From NCBI RefSeq assembly GCF_024199795.1, contig NZ_JANADK010000001.1, forward strand, positions 2,914,001 to 2,978,000: DNA of 64,000 bases, read 5' to 3'. Below, in pieces: positions 50,923 through 58,738 of the stretch. The notes beneath the pieces were generated by a model that had not been told where the DNA came from, searched no databases, and saw nothing but the letters and a program-made list of their open reading frames with translations. Source of the stretch: Bradyrhizobium sp. CCGB01. Lineage in GTDB: Bacteria; Pseudomonadota; Alphaproteobacteria; Rhizobiales; Xanthobacteraceae. Positions within the stretch are counted from its first letter, which is position 1. The number at the start of each line of letters is the position of its first letter. Position numbers and translations under genes: made by a program.

Positions 50923-51666
50923 TCAGAGCGGCAGAAGTGCTGCTGCCTTCTGGAGTCCGTCGCTGGATTCGAGTTCATGCGACCGCGCGAAAACAATCCG
51001 GGATCTCAGGGCTATTTCCGCGTCGCCCCTGCCATCTTGGCCAATCAGGATCAATCCGGCGCCTCCATTGGCGACGTTCAGAATGATCGGCTCGCCGCTC
51101 CAGGTTCTTATTGGCTCCATGCCAATGATGAGAAATTCACCCGCGGGCTGGTCGAAATATTGAATGCGCAATTGAGGACCGACCTCGGCCGCGGCAAGCG
51201 CGAAGCCGAGCTTCCGGGCGCGGGCGTAAATGGAGGCCAATGTCACGGTATCGGTCTTGAAGCCGAGCTCGGCCGCTGACACGGCCACGAGCTCCACGTC
51301 GATTGCCTTGGAGCCGATGGTGAAAGCCGGTCGGGCAAGAATTTCGCCAGCCGCCCCGCCAACATTGCAGCCTGCGGCATCAAGAGCACGACGCAGCGCG
51401 ATCCGGTCGGCAAAGTTGCCAATCGTAATCCTCTTCCATGTCGGGACGTCGCGGGCTGACGTGATGAGCTTTTGAGGCACGTCGACCGGGCGCGCCTTGT
51501 TGGCTTTCAACTGGTTCTGCAAAACGTCGCGAGCCGTGCACTGAGCCCAGGCGCTGTTTGCGAATTGAAGGACCAGGCAAGCAGCGCAAAACACCGAAAG
51601 GATGAAGTATCGGCCGGCACGCGGAGTCTTCGAGCCGCAACCGGCTCGGTTCGCCAGAACAGACAT
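50923..51666 (-). CDS. Exported protein, unknown function
   Basis: A 247-residue protein with a membrane or signal segment (about 21-42, YFILSVFCAACLVLQFANSA then WAQC). The mature part holds a possibly conserved N-terminal module (CTARDVLQNQLKANK) and a C-terminal beta-rich domain with GGAAGEILARPAFTIGSKAI and GMEPIRTWSGEPIILNVANG. I do not recognise a family. The start at 51666 gives the best signal peptide; an earlier opening exists at 51744. Confidence 0.7.
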   Translation of the reverse strand: MSVLANRAGCGSKTPRAGRYFILSVFCAACLVLQFANSAWAQCTARDVLQNQLKANKARPVDVPQKLITSARDVPTWKRITIGNFADRIALRRALDAAGCNVGGAAGEILARPAFTIGSKAIDVELVAVSAAELGFKTDTVTLASIYARARKLGFALAAAEVGPQLRIQYFDQPAGEFLIIGMEPIRTWSGEPIILNVANGGAGLILIGQDGRGDAEIALRSRIVFARSHELESSDGLQKAAALLPL

Positions 51667-52017
51667 GTCGAATATCCATTCGGTCGTAGCACTTGAAAAA
51701 GCCCGCCTCCGAGTCAATGGGAAGAGCGGAGGGTGATGCATCAACGAAACATCGCCGGCCGACTTTAAAATGCGTCCGGGGGCGGGGCGCTAATGGCTCA
51801 AGTATTCCCATTCCAATGACGGGCGGCAGTCCGCAAGCCTGGTCGCCCGCCCATCAGACCTAACGAGGAATGATGCAGTTTGAAGAGTAGCACTGCGGTC
51901 TTGTTGGTTCAATCTTGAACTGGGCTGACCTCTCCTGCATGCGCGCGTCGGAAGAGTGATGCTGACGTTCAACCGAGTCCGCTCGGCAAGATCGCGACGT
52001 CTGTGCCCTTATTCCCT
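51667..52017. other. 351-base intergenic region, no gene seen
   Basis: The gap lies between the exported-protein gene and the end of the kinase/phosphatase gene, both on the minus strand. No frame with a ribosome-binding site is visible. It probably contains the promoter of the exported-protein gene and the transcription end of the kinase gene. Confidence 0.45.
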
Positions 52018-53748
52018 CTAACGTGCGTGCAGCAGCGCCAGAAGGACGACGACGGCGCAGGCGAGCGCTGCCGAGGTCAGCTTCCAGAACATCAGCGGGC
52101 TGCGCTCCAGCAGGGGCGTGATCCGCGTGTTGAGGTAGGCCGGATTTGGCGTGCGAAGCTCGAAGACGAATTCGGACAGGTCCTCGTGCCGCTTGTAGGG
52201 ATCGGGATGGAGCGCGCGCCTGAGCGCCCCGTCGACCCAGGCCGGCACGTTGCGGTCGTCGTCGGCCGGGCGATACTGAAGTCTCCGCACGTCCGCCTTG
52301 CGCCGGATCCTGGCGACCTGGGTGCCATAGGGGAGCTTTCCCGTGAGCAGCTGGTAGCAGATCACGGCCAGCGAGAACATGTCGGAGCGCGGCGAGCCGC
52401 CCTGCCCAAGAAAATACTCGGGCGCCGTGTACTGGACCGTCCCCAGGATTTCGTCCGCCTCCTCTCGCGGCGCGGCCTCCGCGACGCCAGCGACCCTGAC
52501 CGATCCGAAGTCGATGATCTTCGCGGTGCCGGTCTTGTCGATCAGGATGTTGTCGGGCCTGAGATCCTGATGCAGCATTTCCATGCGGTGGAAGGCGCGC
52601 AGGCCGGCGGCGATCTGCTCGACCAGTCCGCGCACGGTTTCCAGATCGGGGCGCGGATTGTCGGTCATCCACTGCTTCAACGTCTGCCCTTCGACGAATT
52701 CGGTCGCGACGTAGAGGTAGCTGCGCCGGCGCGACTGCGACAGCGGTTTTAGCACGTGCGGGCTGTCGATCCGGCGCGCGATCCATTCCTCCATCAGGAA
52801 GCGCTTGAGATAGGCGGGGTTGTCGCGCAAATCGATCGACGGCAGCTTGAGCGCGACCGGCTCCTCGGTCTCGGCGTCGACCGCGAGGTAGATGTGACTG
52901 CGGCTGCTGCCGTGGATTTCGCGGACGATCCTGTAGCCGTCGAAGATCGCCCGCGGCTCCGGCAGCGGAGGCAGCGGCAATTGCGATGTCTGATTGAAGA
53001 TGCCGGCCGGCTCGCGCTGCGGCACGGCGTCTATGCGCAGGATCTGGACGGTGATGTTGTCGTCGCTACCGCGCCGGTAGGCTTCCTCGACGATCGCCTT
53101 TGCCGCGCTGTCGAGCTCGGCTGCGTGCTCGCCGAGCGCGCTTGTCATAAAGCGCTGATCGACGAATTCATAGGCGCCGTCGGTCGCGAGGATGAAGGTA
53201 TCGCCGGCCTCGATCTCGAACGCCTGGTAGTCGATCTCGAGTTGCGGATTGATGCCGAGTGCGCGACCGAGATAGGTCTGCTCCGACGAGACGATGATCC
53301 GGTGATCGTCGGTCAGCTGCTCGAGCGCCTTGCCGGCGACGCGATAGACGCGGCAGTCGCCGACATGGAAGATGTGCGCGGTGGTCGCCTTGATAACCAT
53401 GGCGCTGAGGGTGCAGACATAGCCCTTGTCGCGGTCATAGGCATATTGGCTCTTGCGCGTCTGCGCGTGCAGCCAGGAATTGGTCGCGTCCAGCACGCGG
53501 CGGGCGGAGGTCTTCACCGTCCAGGATTCCGACGTGCAGTAATAGTCCATCAGGAAGCTCTTGACCGCCGACTCGCTGGCGATCTGGCTCACCGTGCTGC
53601 TGGAGATACCGTCGGCCAGAACGGCCGAGATCCCCTTCAGGCTGAGCAGTGGCTCCTCGGGGATGAGGACGCCGTGAAAATCCTGGTTGATGGGCTTGCG
53701 ACCCTTGTCGGAGTGCTGGCCGACCGAGATCTGGAGTCCGCGGGTCAT
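52018..53748 (-). CDS. Bifunctional PP2C phosphatase / Ser-Thr protein kinase, tail-anchored
   Basis: About 576 residues. Residues 1-240 are a PP2C-type phosphatase (DKGRKPINQDF at 14-24, D44-G, VGDCRVY near D131, TDGAYEF at D190, D229/D230 before NITV). Residues 270-535 are a protein kinase with K301, a HQDLRPDN loop (393-400, HQD instead of HRD) and D413-F-G; the glycine-rich loop is degenerate. A single membrane helix (about 553-573) ends the protein, leaving both domains in the cytoplasm. I use ATG 53748; GTG 53757 is possible. It lies 65 bases after the focA-type gene, probably on its transcript. Confidence 0.88.
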   Translation of the reverse strand: MTRGLQISVGQHSDKGRKPINQDFHGVLIPEEPLLSLKGISAVLADGISSSTVSQIASESAVKSFLMDYYCTSESWTVKTSARRVLDATNSWLHAQTRKSQYAYDRDKGYVCTLSAMVIKATTAHIFHVGDCRVYRVAGKALEQLTDDHRIIVSSEQTYLGRALGINPQLEIDYQAFEIEAGDTFILATDGAYEFVDQRFMTSALGEHAAELDSAAKAIVEEAYRRGSDDNITVQILRIDAVPQREPAGIFNQTSQLPLPPLPEPRAIFDGYRIVREIHGSSRSHIYLAVDAETEEPVALKLPSIDLRDNPAYLKRFLMEEWIARRIDSPHVLKPLSQSRRRSYLYVATEFVEGQTLKQWMTDNPRPDLETVRGLVEQIAAGLRAFHRMEMLHQDLRPDNILIDKTGTAKIIDFGSVRVAGVAEAAPREEADEILGTVQYTAPEYFLGQGGSPRSDMFSLAVICYQLLTGKLPYGTQVARIRRKADVRRLQYRPADDDRNVPAWVDGALRRALHPDPYKRHEDLSEFVFELRTPNPAYLNTRITPLLERSPLMFWKLTSAALACAVVVLLALLHAR

Positions 53749-53765
53749 CGTCGCCACCGGAAGAG

Positions 53766-53796
53766 GGGAGCCTCACCCTGCTCGGGCGAGGCTCCC
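53766..53796 (-). other. Intercistronic hairpin between focA-type and kinase genes
   Basis: GGGAGCCTC (53766-53774) pairs perfectly with GAGGCTCCC (53788-53796) around a 13-base loop, in the 65-base gap before the kinase start. Without a T-run it may weaken rather than stop transcription, or act as a processing or stability element that sets the ratio of channel to kinase. Confidence 0.5.
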
Positions 53797-53813
53797 TGTC
53801 GAGACGTATTCGA

Positions 53814-54653
53814 TCAGGCCGCGACGCGGGTCGGCGCAGTCGTGCCGGCCTGACGCTTCGGCTTGGTCATAACGTGCGTGGTGTAGAGGGTCATGCCGGT
53901 GAAGGCGAGGCCACCGACGAGGTTGCCCAGCACGGTCGGGATCTCGTTCCAGATCAGGTAATCCATAATCGAGAATTTTGCGTGCAGCATCAGGCCCGAG
54001 GGGAACAGGAACATGTTCACCACGGAATGCTCGAACACCATGTAGAAGAACACCAGGATCGGCATCCACATCGCGATGACCTTGCCGGGGACCGAGGTCG
54101 AGATCATGGCGCCGACGACGCCGGTCGAGACCATCCAGTTGCAAAGCATGCCGCGCAAGAACAGCGTCGCCATGCCGGCTGCGCCGTGGGCCGCGTAGCC
54201 CAGCGTGCGGCCCTCGCCGATGTTGCCGATGGCCGCGCCGATCTTGTCGGGGGCCTGCGTGAAGCCGAACGTCGTGACGAAGGCCATCATGAAGGCGACG
54301 GTGAAGGCGCCGGCGAAGTTGCCGACGAAGACCAGGCCCCAGTTGCGCAACACGCCGCCCATGGTGACGCCGGGACGCTTGTCGATCAGGGCGAGCGGCG
54401 AGAGCACGAACACGCCGGTCAAGAGGTCGAAGCCCAGCAGATAGAGCATGACGAAGCCGACCGGAAACAGCAACGCGCCGACCAGCGGCTGGCCGGTGTT
54501 GACGTTGATGGTGACGGCAAACCAGGCCGCCAGCGCGAGGATGGCGCCGGCCATATAGGCGCGGATGATGGTATCCCGGGTGGACATGAAGATCTTGGAC
54601 TCGCCTGCATCCACCATCTTGGTGACGAATTCCGAGGGCGCGAGATACGACAT
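53814..54653 (-). CDS. Formate/nitrite channel family protein (FocA/NirC-like)
   Basis: A 279-residue membrane protein with six predicted helices and the FNT motifs AWFAVTINVNTGQPLVGALL, NWGLVFVGNFAGAFTVAF and MLCNWMVSTGVVGAM. Homologues pass formate, nitrite or related anions. Next to nitrate uptake genes, nitrite is the likely substrate. ATG 54653 has AAGGAA upstream and replaces an earlier in-frame ATG. A sigma-54-like promoter lies at 54888-54904, about 235 bases upstream, giving a long leader. It is divergent from nrtABC. Confidence 0.92.
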   Translation of the reverse strand: MSYLAPSEFVTKMVDAGESKIFMSTRDTIIRAYMAGAILALAAWFAVTINVNTGQPLVGALLFPVGFVMLYLLGFDLLTGVFVLSPLALIDKRPGVTMGGVLRNWGLVFVGNFAGAFTVAFMMAFVTTFGFTQAPDKIGAAIGNIGEGRTLGYAAHGAAGMATLFLRGMLCNWMVSTGVVGAMISTSVPGKVIAMWMPILVFFYMVFEHSVVNMFLFPSGLMLHAKFSIMDYLIWNEIPTVLGNLVGGLAFTGMTLYTTHVMTKPKRQAGTTAPTRVAA

Positions 54654-54887
54654 CAATGGTTCCTTTTGCTTCGTAAGTGAGAGCGACACGCCCGGGAGCG
54701 CGGCTGAACGTCATGGGACGTGCGGGCTGGCCTGCCGCACGCGAGCTATGGAAAGTCTGGAAGCCTTGGGAATCGCGTCACGACGACTGAGCCGGGAAAG
54801 GCCGCGAAGCAGTTGAGCTTCCGGAATGCAGCCGCCAGAGGCTGCAACAATGCGGCAAGCCGCAGTCTTCGTTGACAGCAAAGGATA

Positions 54888-54904
54888 AGCAAGTTGCGTG
54901 CCGA
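54888..54904 (-). promoter_or_regulatory. Sigma-54-like promoter of the focA-type gene
   Basis: On the minus strand TCGGCACG-CAAC-TTGCT fits the -24/-12 pattern (GG, 10 bases, GC) with one change from TTGGCACG. The first G of the -24 GG is at 54902, exactly 112 bp from the centre of the dyad element at 55014. The start site would be near 54878. Confidence 0.65.
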
Positions 54905-54997
54905 CTGTAGACGTCAGAAAGATGTAGCGAAATCAATGTGATGCGTTGGCGCCCGACCTTGCTCGGACGCGACGCCGGGCCTCTTGCCTGAGCTGTT

Positions 54998-55030
54998 GCA
55001 CAGTCTTTGTGCGTCGCACAAGGATTGTGC
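54998..55030. promoter_or_regulatory. Tandem GCAC-N7-GTGC dyad element (NtrC-like enhancer)
   Basis: GCACAGTCTTTGTGC, GTC, GCACAAGGATTGTGC: two GCAC-N7-GTGC units form a dyad centred at 55014 with two mismatches. GCAC-N7-GTGC is the half-site pattern of the enteric NtrC enhancer. The centre is exactly 112 bp from the -24 GG of a sigma-54-like promoter on either side. A related copy precedes narK. Confidence 0.7.
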
Positions 55031-55123
55031 AGGCCGCAAATTTCCGATGCGGAACACCCCTGCGGCAGTCTGGCGCGGGCGCCGTAACCCACTCATTATC
55101 CAGCGTTTTTCGGCGTGCGAAGC

Positions 55124-55140
55124 TTGGCACGAAGCTTGAA
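55124..55140 (+). promoter_or_regulatory. Sigma-54-like promoter of nrtABC
   Basis: TTGGCACG-AAGC-TTGAA matches the -24 element exactly and the -12 element except for TTGA in place of TTGC. The first G of the GG is at 55126. The narK promoter has the same form, including the TTGA variant. The start site would be near 55150, giving a leader of about 175 bases. Confidence 0.6.
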
Positions 55141-55194
55141 TAGTTCCAGGCCGACGCCATTGAAGCCGTCCCGCGAGACTTCTCATCCGATTTG

Positions 55195-55289
55195 CTGACG
55201 CCACCAGACGGGGGGTTCCCCGTCGTTGCGTTCGCATGCGCCAAAGCCGGCGTCACGGACGGACGGGCTGCTCGCGAGCACTGACGCCA
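55195..55289 (+). promoter_or_regulatory. nrtA leader with competing complementary segments
   Basis: CTGACGCCA occurs at 55195-55203 and again at 55281-55289, with one complementary GGCGTCA between them (55249-55255). The middle copy can pair with either flank but not both, an arrangement seen in attenuators. An inner GCTCGCGAGC palindrome lies at 55270-55279. It may take part in antitermination (for example by NasT), but no uridine-rich terminator is visible. Confidence 0.35.
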
Positions 55290-55324
55290 ACAATTCTGCA
55301 ACGATGCAAAGGACGACACCGCCT

Positions 55325-56635
55325 ATGACCACGCGCATCCGCCGGCCCTCGGGCCTGAGCCGCCGTCAATTGTTGAAGGCCGCCGGCTCCACCGCCGCAC
55401 TTCTCGCCGCAGCAAAACTGAATTTCCCCGCCGGCGCCTTCGCGCAGGAGGCAGGCCCCGAGGTCAAGGGCGCCAAGCTCGGCTTCATCGCGCTGACCGA
55501 TGCGACCCCGCTCTTCGTCGCCAAGGAGAAGGGCATCTTCGCCAAATACGGCATGCCCGACGTCGAAGTGCAGAAGCAGGCCTCCTGGGGCACCACGCGC
55601 GACAACCTCGTGCTCGGCTCCGAGGGCAATGGCATCGACGGCGCGCACATCCTCACCCCGATGCCGTATTTGATCTCGGCCGGCAAGGTGACGCAGAACA
55701 ACCAGCCGACGCCGATGTACATCCTGGCGCGCCTGAACCTCAACGGTCAGTGCATCTCGGTCGCCAAGGAATATGCCGACCTCAAGGTCGGCATCGACAC
55801 CGCGCCCTTCAAGACGGCGCTGGAGAAGAAGAAGGCCGGCGGCAAGGCTGTGAAGGCGGCGATGACCTTCCCGGGCGGCACGCATGATCTCTGGATCCGC
55901 TACTGGCTCGCCGCCGGCGGCATCGATCCGGACAAGGACATCGAAACCATCGTGGTGCCGCCGCCGCAGATGGTCGCCAACATGAAGGTTGGCACCATGG
56001 ACTGCTTCTGCGTCTGCGAGCCCTGGAATCTCCAGCTCATCCATCAGGAGATCGGCTACACCGCGATCACCACCGGCGAGCTCTGGGACAAGCATCCGGA
56101 AAAGTCGTTCGGCATGCGCGCGGCCTGGGTCGATAAATATCCGAAGGCGGCGAAGGCACTGCTGATGGCGGTGATGGAAGCCCAGCAATGGGCCGAGAAG
56201 GCCGAAAACCGCGAGGAGGCCGCGGTGATCTGCGCCAAGCGCCAGTGGATCAACTGTCCCGTCGAAGACATCACCGACCGCATGAAGGGCAAGTTCGACT
56301 ACGGCACCGGCCGCGTCGTCGACAACTCGCCGCAGCAGATGCGCTTCTGGAAGGACCAGGCCTCCTATCCGTTCCAGAGCCACGACCTCTGGTTCCTCAC
56401 CGAGGACATCCGCTGGGGCAAATACGAGGCGAATTTCGACACCAAGGCGCTGATCGCCAAGGTCAACCGCGAGGACCTCTGGAAGGATGCGGCCAAGACG
56501 CTCGGCGTCGCCGCCTCCGACATCCCGACCTCGACCTCGCGCGGCAAGGAGACCTTCTTCGACGGCAAGGTGTTCGATCCCGAAAATCCGGCGGCCTATC
56601 TGAAATCGCTCGCGATCAAGCGCGTCGAAGTCTGA
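55325..56635 (+). CDS. nrtA: Nitrate ABC transporter substrate-binding protein NrtA
   Basis: A 436-residue binding protein of the NrtA/CmpA group. A twin-arginine signal is present (SRRQLLKAAGSTAALLAAAK), followed by GAKLGFIALTDATPLFVAKE and QASWGTTRDNLVLGSEGNGI, which are typical. It binds nitrate, nitrite or a related oxyanion in the periplasm. ATG 55325 follows AAAGGA, so I prefer it to the upstream ATG at 55304. It opens the nrtABC operon, 62 bases before nrtB. Confidence 0.93.
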   Translation: MTTRIRRPSGLSRRQLLKAAGSTAALLAAAKLNFPAGAFAQEAGPEVKGAKLGFIALTDATPLFVAKEKGIFAKYGMPDVEVQKQASWGTTRDNLVLGSEGNGIDGAHILTPMPYLISAGKVTQNNQPTPMYILARLNLNGQCISVAKEYADLKVGIDTAPFKTALEKKKAGGKAVKAAMTFPGGTHDLWIRYWLAAGGIDPDKDIETIVVPPPQMVANMKVGTMDCFCVCEPWNLQLIHQEIGYTAITTGELWDKHPEKSFGMRAAWVDKYPKAAKALLMAVMEAQQWAEKAENREEAAVICAKRQWINCPVEDITDRMKGKFDYGTGRVVDNSPQQMRFWKDQASYPFQSHDLWFLTEDIRWGKYEANFDTKALIAKVNREDLWKDAAKTLGVAASDIPTSTSRGKETFFDGKVFDPENPAAYLKSLAIKRVEV

Positions 56636-56696
56636 TGGAGCCCGCGGCCGCCGTCGGGCGGCCGCATCGTCCTTGGAAAGCCGGAGAGATATTGCG

Positions 56697-57593
56697 ATGA
56701 ACATGCCTGCCACGAAAATCGAGGTTGAGACCGCGATGCCCGCGGTCGTTGCCGCACCCGTCGTCGCGATGACGCCAAAGCGTCCGCCGCGCGCTGAGAC
56801 CTACGCACGGATGGCGCGGGAGACCGCTGTGCGCGTGATTCCGCCGCTGGTCGTGATCGCGCTGCTGACGCTGGTGTGGGAGCTGGTCTGCCGCCGCGCC
56901 GGCTCGGCCCTGCCGCCGCCGTCAAAGGTATTCAAGGACACCCAGGAATTGATCCTTGATCCGTTCTTCGACCATGGCGGCATCGACAAGGGCCTGTTCT
57001 GGCATCTCTCCGCAAGCCTTCAGCGCGTCGCGCTCGGCTATTCACTGTCCGCGATCGCCGGCATCGCGCTCGGCGTGCTGGTCGGTCAATCGGTCTGGGC
57101 GATGCGCGGGCTCGATCCGCTGTTCCAGGTGCTGCGCACCATTCCGCCGCTCGCCTGGCTGCCGCTCTCGCTTGCGGCGTTCCGTGACGGCCAGCCTTCG
57201 GCGATCTTCGTCATCTTCATCACCTCGATCTGGCCGATCATCATCAACACCGCGGTCGGCATCCGCAACATCCCGCAGGACTACCGCAATGTCGCGGCCG
57301 TCGTGCAGCTCAACCCGCTCGAGTTCTTCGGCAAGATCATGATTCCGGCGGCGGCGCCCTACATCTTCACTGGCTTGCGCATCGGCATCGGCCTGTCCTG
57401 GCTCGCCATCATCGCGGCCGAAATGCTGATCGGCGGCGTCGGCATCGGCTTCTTCATCTGGGACGCCTGGAACTCCTCGCACATCAGTGAGATCATCCTG
57501 GCGCTGTTCTATGTCGGCATCGTCGGCTTTGTGCTCGATCGCCTGATCGCGGGCCTCGGCAAGATCGTCACCCGCGGCACGGCGCAGAATTGA
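56697..57593 (+). CDS. nrtB: Nitrate ABC transporter permease NrtB
   Basis: A 298-residue inner-membrane permease. An N-terminal cytoplasmic stretch of about 45 residues precedes the first helix (VIPPLVVIALLTLVWELVCR); the family segment RTIPPLAWLPLSLAAFRDGQ and the EAA loop NVAAVVQLNPLEFFGKIMIP follow. It forms the membrane channel of the nitrate/nitrite importer, probably as a homodimer. GGAGAG lies a few bases before ATG 56697. Confidence 0.93.
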   Translation: MNMPATKIEVETAMPAVVAAPVVAMTPKRPPRAETYARMARETAVRVIPPLVVIALLTLVWELVCRRAGSALPPPSKVFKDTQELILDPFFDHGGIDKGLFWHLSASLQRVALGYSLSAIAGIALGVLVGQSVWAMRGLDPLFQVLRTIPPLAWLPLSLAAFRDGQPSAIFVIFITSIWPIIINTAVGIRNIPQDYRNVAAVVQLNPLEFFGKIMIPAAAPYIFTGLRIGIGLSWLAIIAAEMLIGGVGIGFFIWDAWNSSHISEIILALFYVGIVGFVLDRLIAGLGKIVTRGTAQN

Positions 57594-57606
57594 GGGAGAA
57601 GAGCGC

Positions 57607-58401
57607 ATGACCACCTATCTGAAGCTCGACCACATCGACAAGATCTTCACCCGCGGCGCTGCGACGACCGAAGTGCTCAAGGACATCAACCTCTCGATCG
57701 AGAAGGGCGAATACGTCTCGATCATCGGCCATTCCGGTTGCGGCAAGTCGACTTTGCTCAACATCATCGCAGGCCTGACCGGCGCCTCGACCGGAGGCGT
57801 GCTGCTCGAGAACCGCGAGGTCAACTCGCCGGGTCCCGATCGCGCGGTGGTGTTCCAGAACCACAGCCTGTTGCCGTGGCTGACTGTCTACGAGAACGTC
57901 AAGCTCGGCGTCGACAAGGTCTTTGCCAGGACCAAATCCCGCGCCGAACGCGACGCCTGGGTCATGCACAATCTCAACCTGGTGCAGATGGCTCACGCCA
58001 GGGATAAGCGTCCTTCCGAAATCTCCGGCGGCATGAAGCAGCGCGTCGGCATCGCCCGTGCGCTGGCGATGGAGCCGAAAGTACTGCTGCTCGATGAGCC
58101 CTTCGGCGCGCTCGACGCGCTGACCCGCGCGCATTTGCAGGACTCGGTGATGGCGCTGCATCAGAAGCTCGGCAACACCATCTTGATGATCACCCACGAC
58201 GTCGACGAGGCGGTGCTGCTGTCTGACCGCATCGTGATGATGACGAACGGGCCGAGCGCGCGCATCGGCGAGGTGCTGGAGGTGCCGCTCGCACGTCCCC
58301 GCAAGCGGCTCGATCTCGCGACCAACGCCACCTATTTGAAGTGCCGCCACCGCGTGCTCGAATTCCTCTATGAGCGGCATCGCTTCGTCGAGGCCGCGTA
58401 A
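57607..58401 (+). CDS. nrtC: Nitrate ABC transporter ATP-binding protein NrtC/D
   Basis: A 264-residue ATPase with Walker A GHSGCGKSTLL, Q-loop VVFQNHSLLPWLTVYENVKL, signature ISGGMKQRVGIARAL, and Walker B VLLLDEPFGALD. It is short, lacking the second binding-protein-like domain of cyanobacterial NrtC, so it is NrtD-like in architecture. GGGAGAAG before ATG 57607 and the 13-base spacing after nrtB show operon structure. It energises uptake of nitrate or nitrite. Confidence 0.93.
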   Translation: MTTYLKLDHIDKIFTRGAATTEVLKDINLSIEKGEYVSIIGHSGCGKSTLLNIIAGLTGASTGGVLLENREVNSPGPDRAVVFQNHSLLPWLTVYENVKLGVDKVFARTKSRAERDAWVMHNLNLVQMAHARDKRPSEISGGMKQRVGIARALAMEPKVLLLDEPFGALDALTRAHLQDSVMALHQKLGNTILMITHDVDEAVLLSDRIVMMTNGPSARIGEVLEVPLARPRKRLDLATNATYLKCRHRVLEFLYERHRFVEAA

Positions 58402-58448
58402 ACGAAGGTTTAACGCGCAAGATGGGCGCGCCCAAATAATCGACACCT

Positions 58449-58483
58449 CGCTCAATCCTTGTGCGCCGCACAAGGATTGAGCG
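58449..58483. promoter_or_regulatory. Perfect 35-bp palindrome, NtrC-like enhancer of narK
   Basis: Two 16-base arms (left arm CGCTCAATCCTTGTGC, right arm GCACAAGGATTGAGCG) surround GCC, centre 58466. Its inner part matches the element at 54998-55030, and each half is GCAC-N7-GTGC with one change (GCTC/GAGC). The centre is exactly 112 bp before the -24 GG at 58578. Confidence 0.7.
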
Positions 58484-58575
58484 AATCGCAAGATTTGCGA
58501 GCGAAATACACCTGCCGGAACTTCGGGCAATGCGAATAAGCTCCTGAATTCCCTGTATTTCCCGAACGCGCGGAA

Positions 58576-58592
58576 TTGGCACGGAAATTGAA
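58576..58592 (+). promoter_or_regulatory. Sigma-54-like promoter of narK-bjgb-flp-nasC
   Basis: TTGGCACG-GAAA-TTGAA, the same form as the nrtABC promoter, with the -24 element exact and TTGA instead of TTGC at -12. The start site would be near 58602. Confidence 0.6.
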
Positions 58593-58738
58593 ATGTCAAT
58601 TTGCGACGCCAACGACGACGTCCCTCAACATCATCAATCAGCATCGTGAACTCGCCACCGGGGCTTGGCCTCGGCGCGCGCCTCCATGCGGAGGCAGAGC
58701 CTGCAACGACGCAGCGGTGAGCCTAGAAGGGATTATCA

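Larger units (their letters stand above)
54654..55324. other. Divergent regulatory region between focA-type and nrtA
   Basis: This 671-base gap carries no gene. It holds a central 33-bp dyad element, two divergent sigma-54-like promoters placed symmetrically at 112 bp, and long leaders with several hairpins on both sides. One leader hairpin on the focA side has the stem GCAGCC/GGCUGC with a six-base loop UCUGGC. Confidence 0.7.
58402..58738. other. Promoter and leader region of the narK operon
   Basis: No gene is seen in this 337-base gap. It holds a 35-bp perfect palindrome (58449-58483), a sigma-54-like promoter (58576-58592) and a leader of about 135 bases. The leader has a hairpin GCCUCC-AUGC-GGAGGC near 58679-58694. 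Confidence 0.7.
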
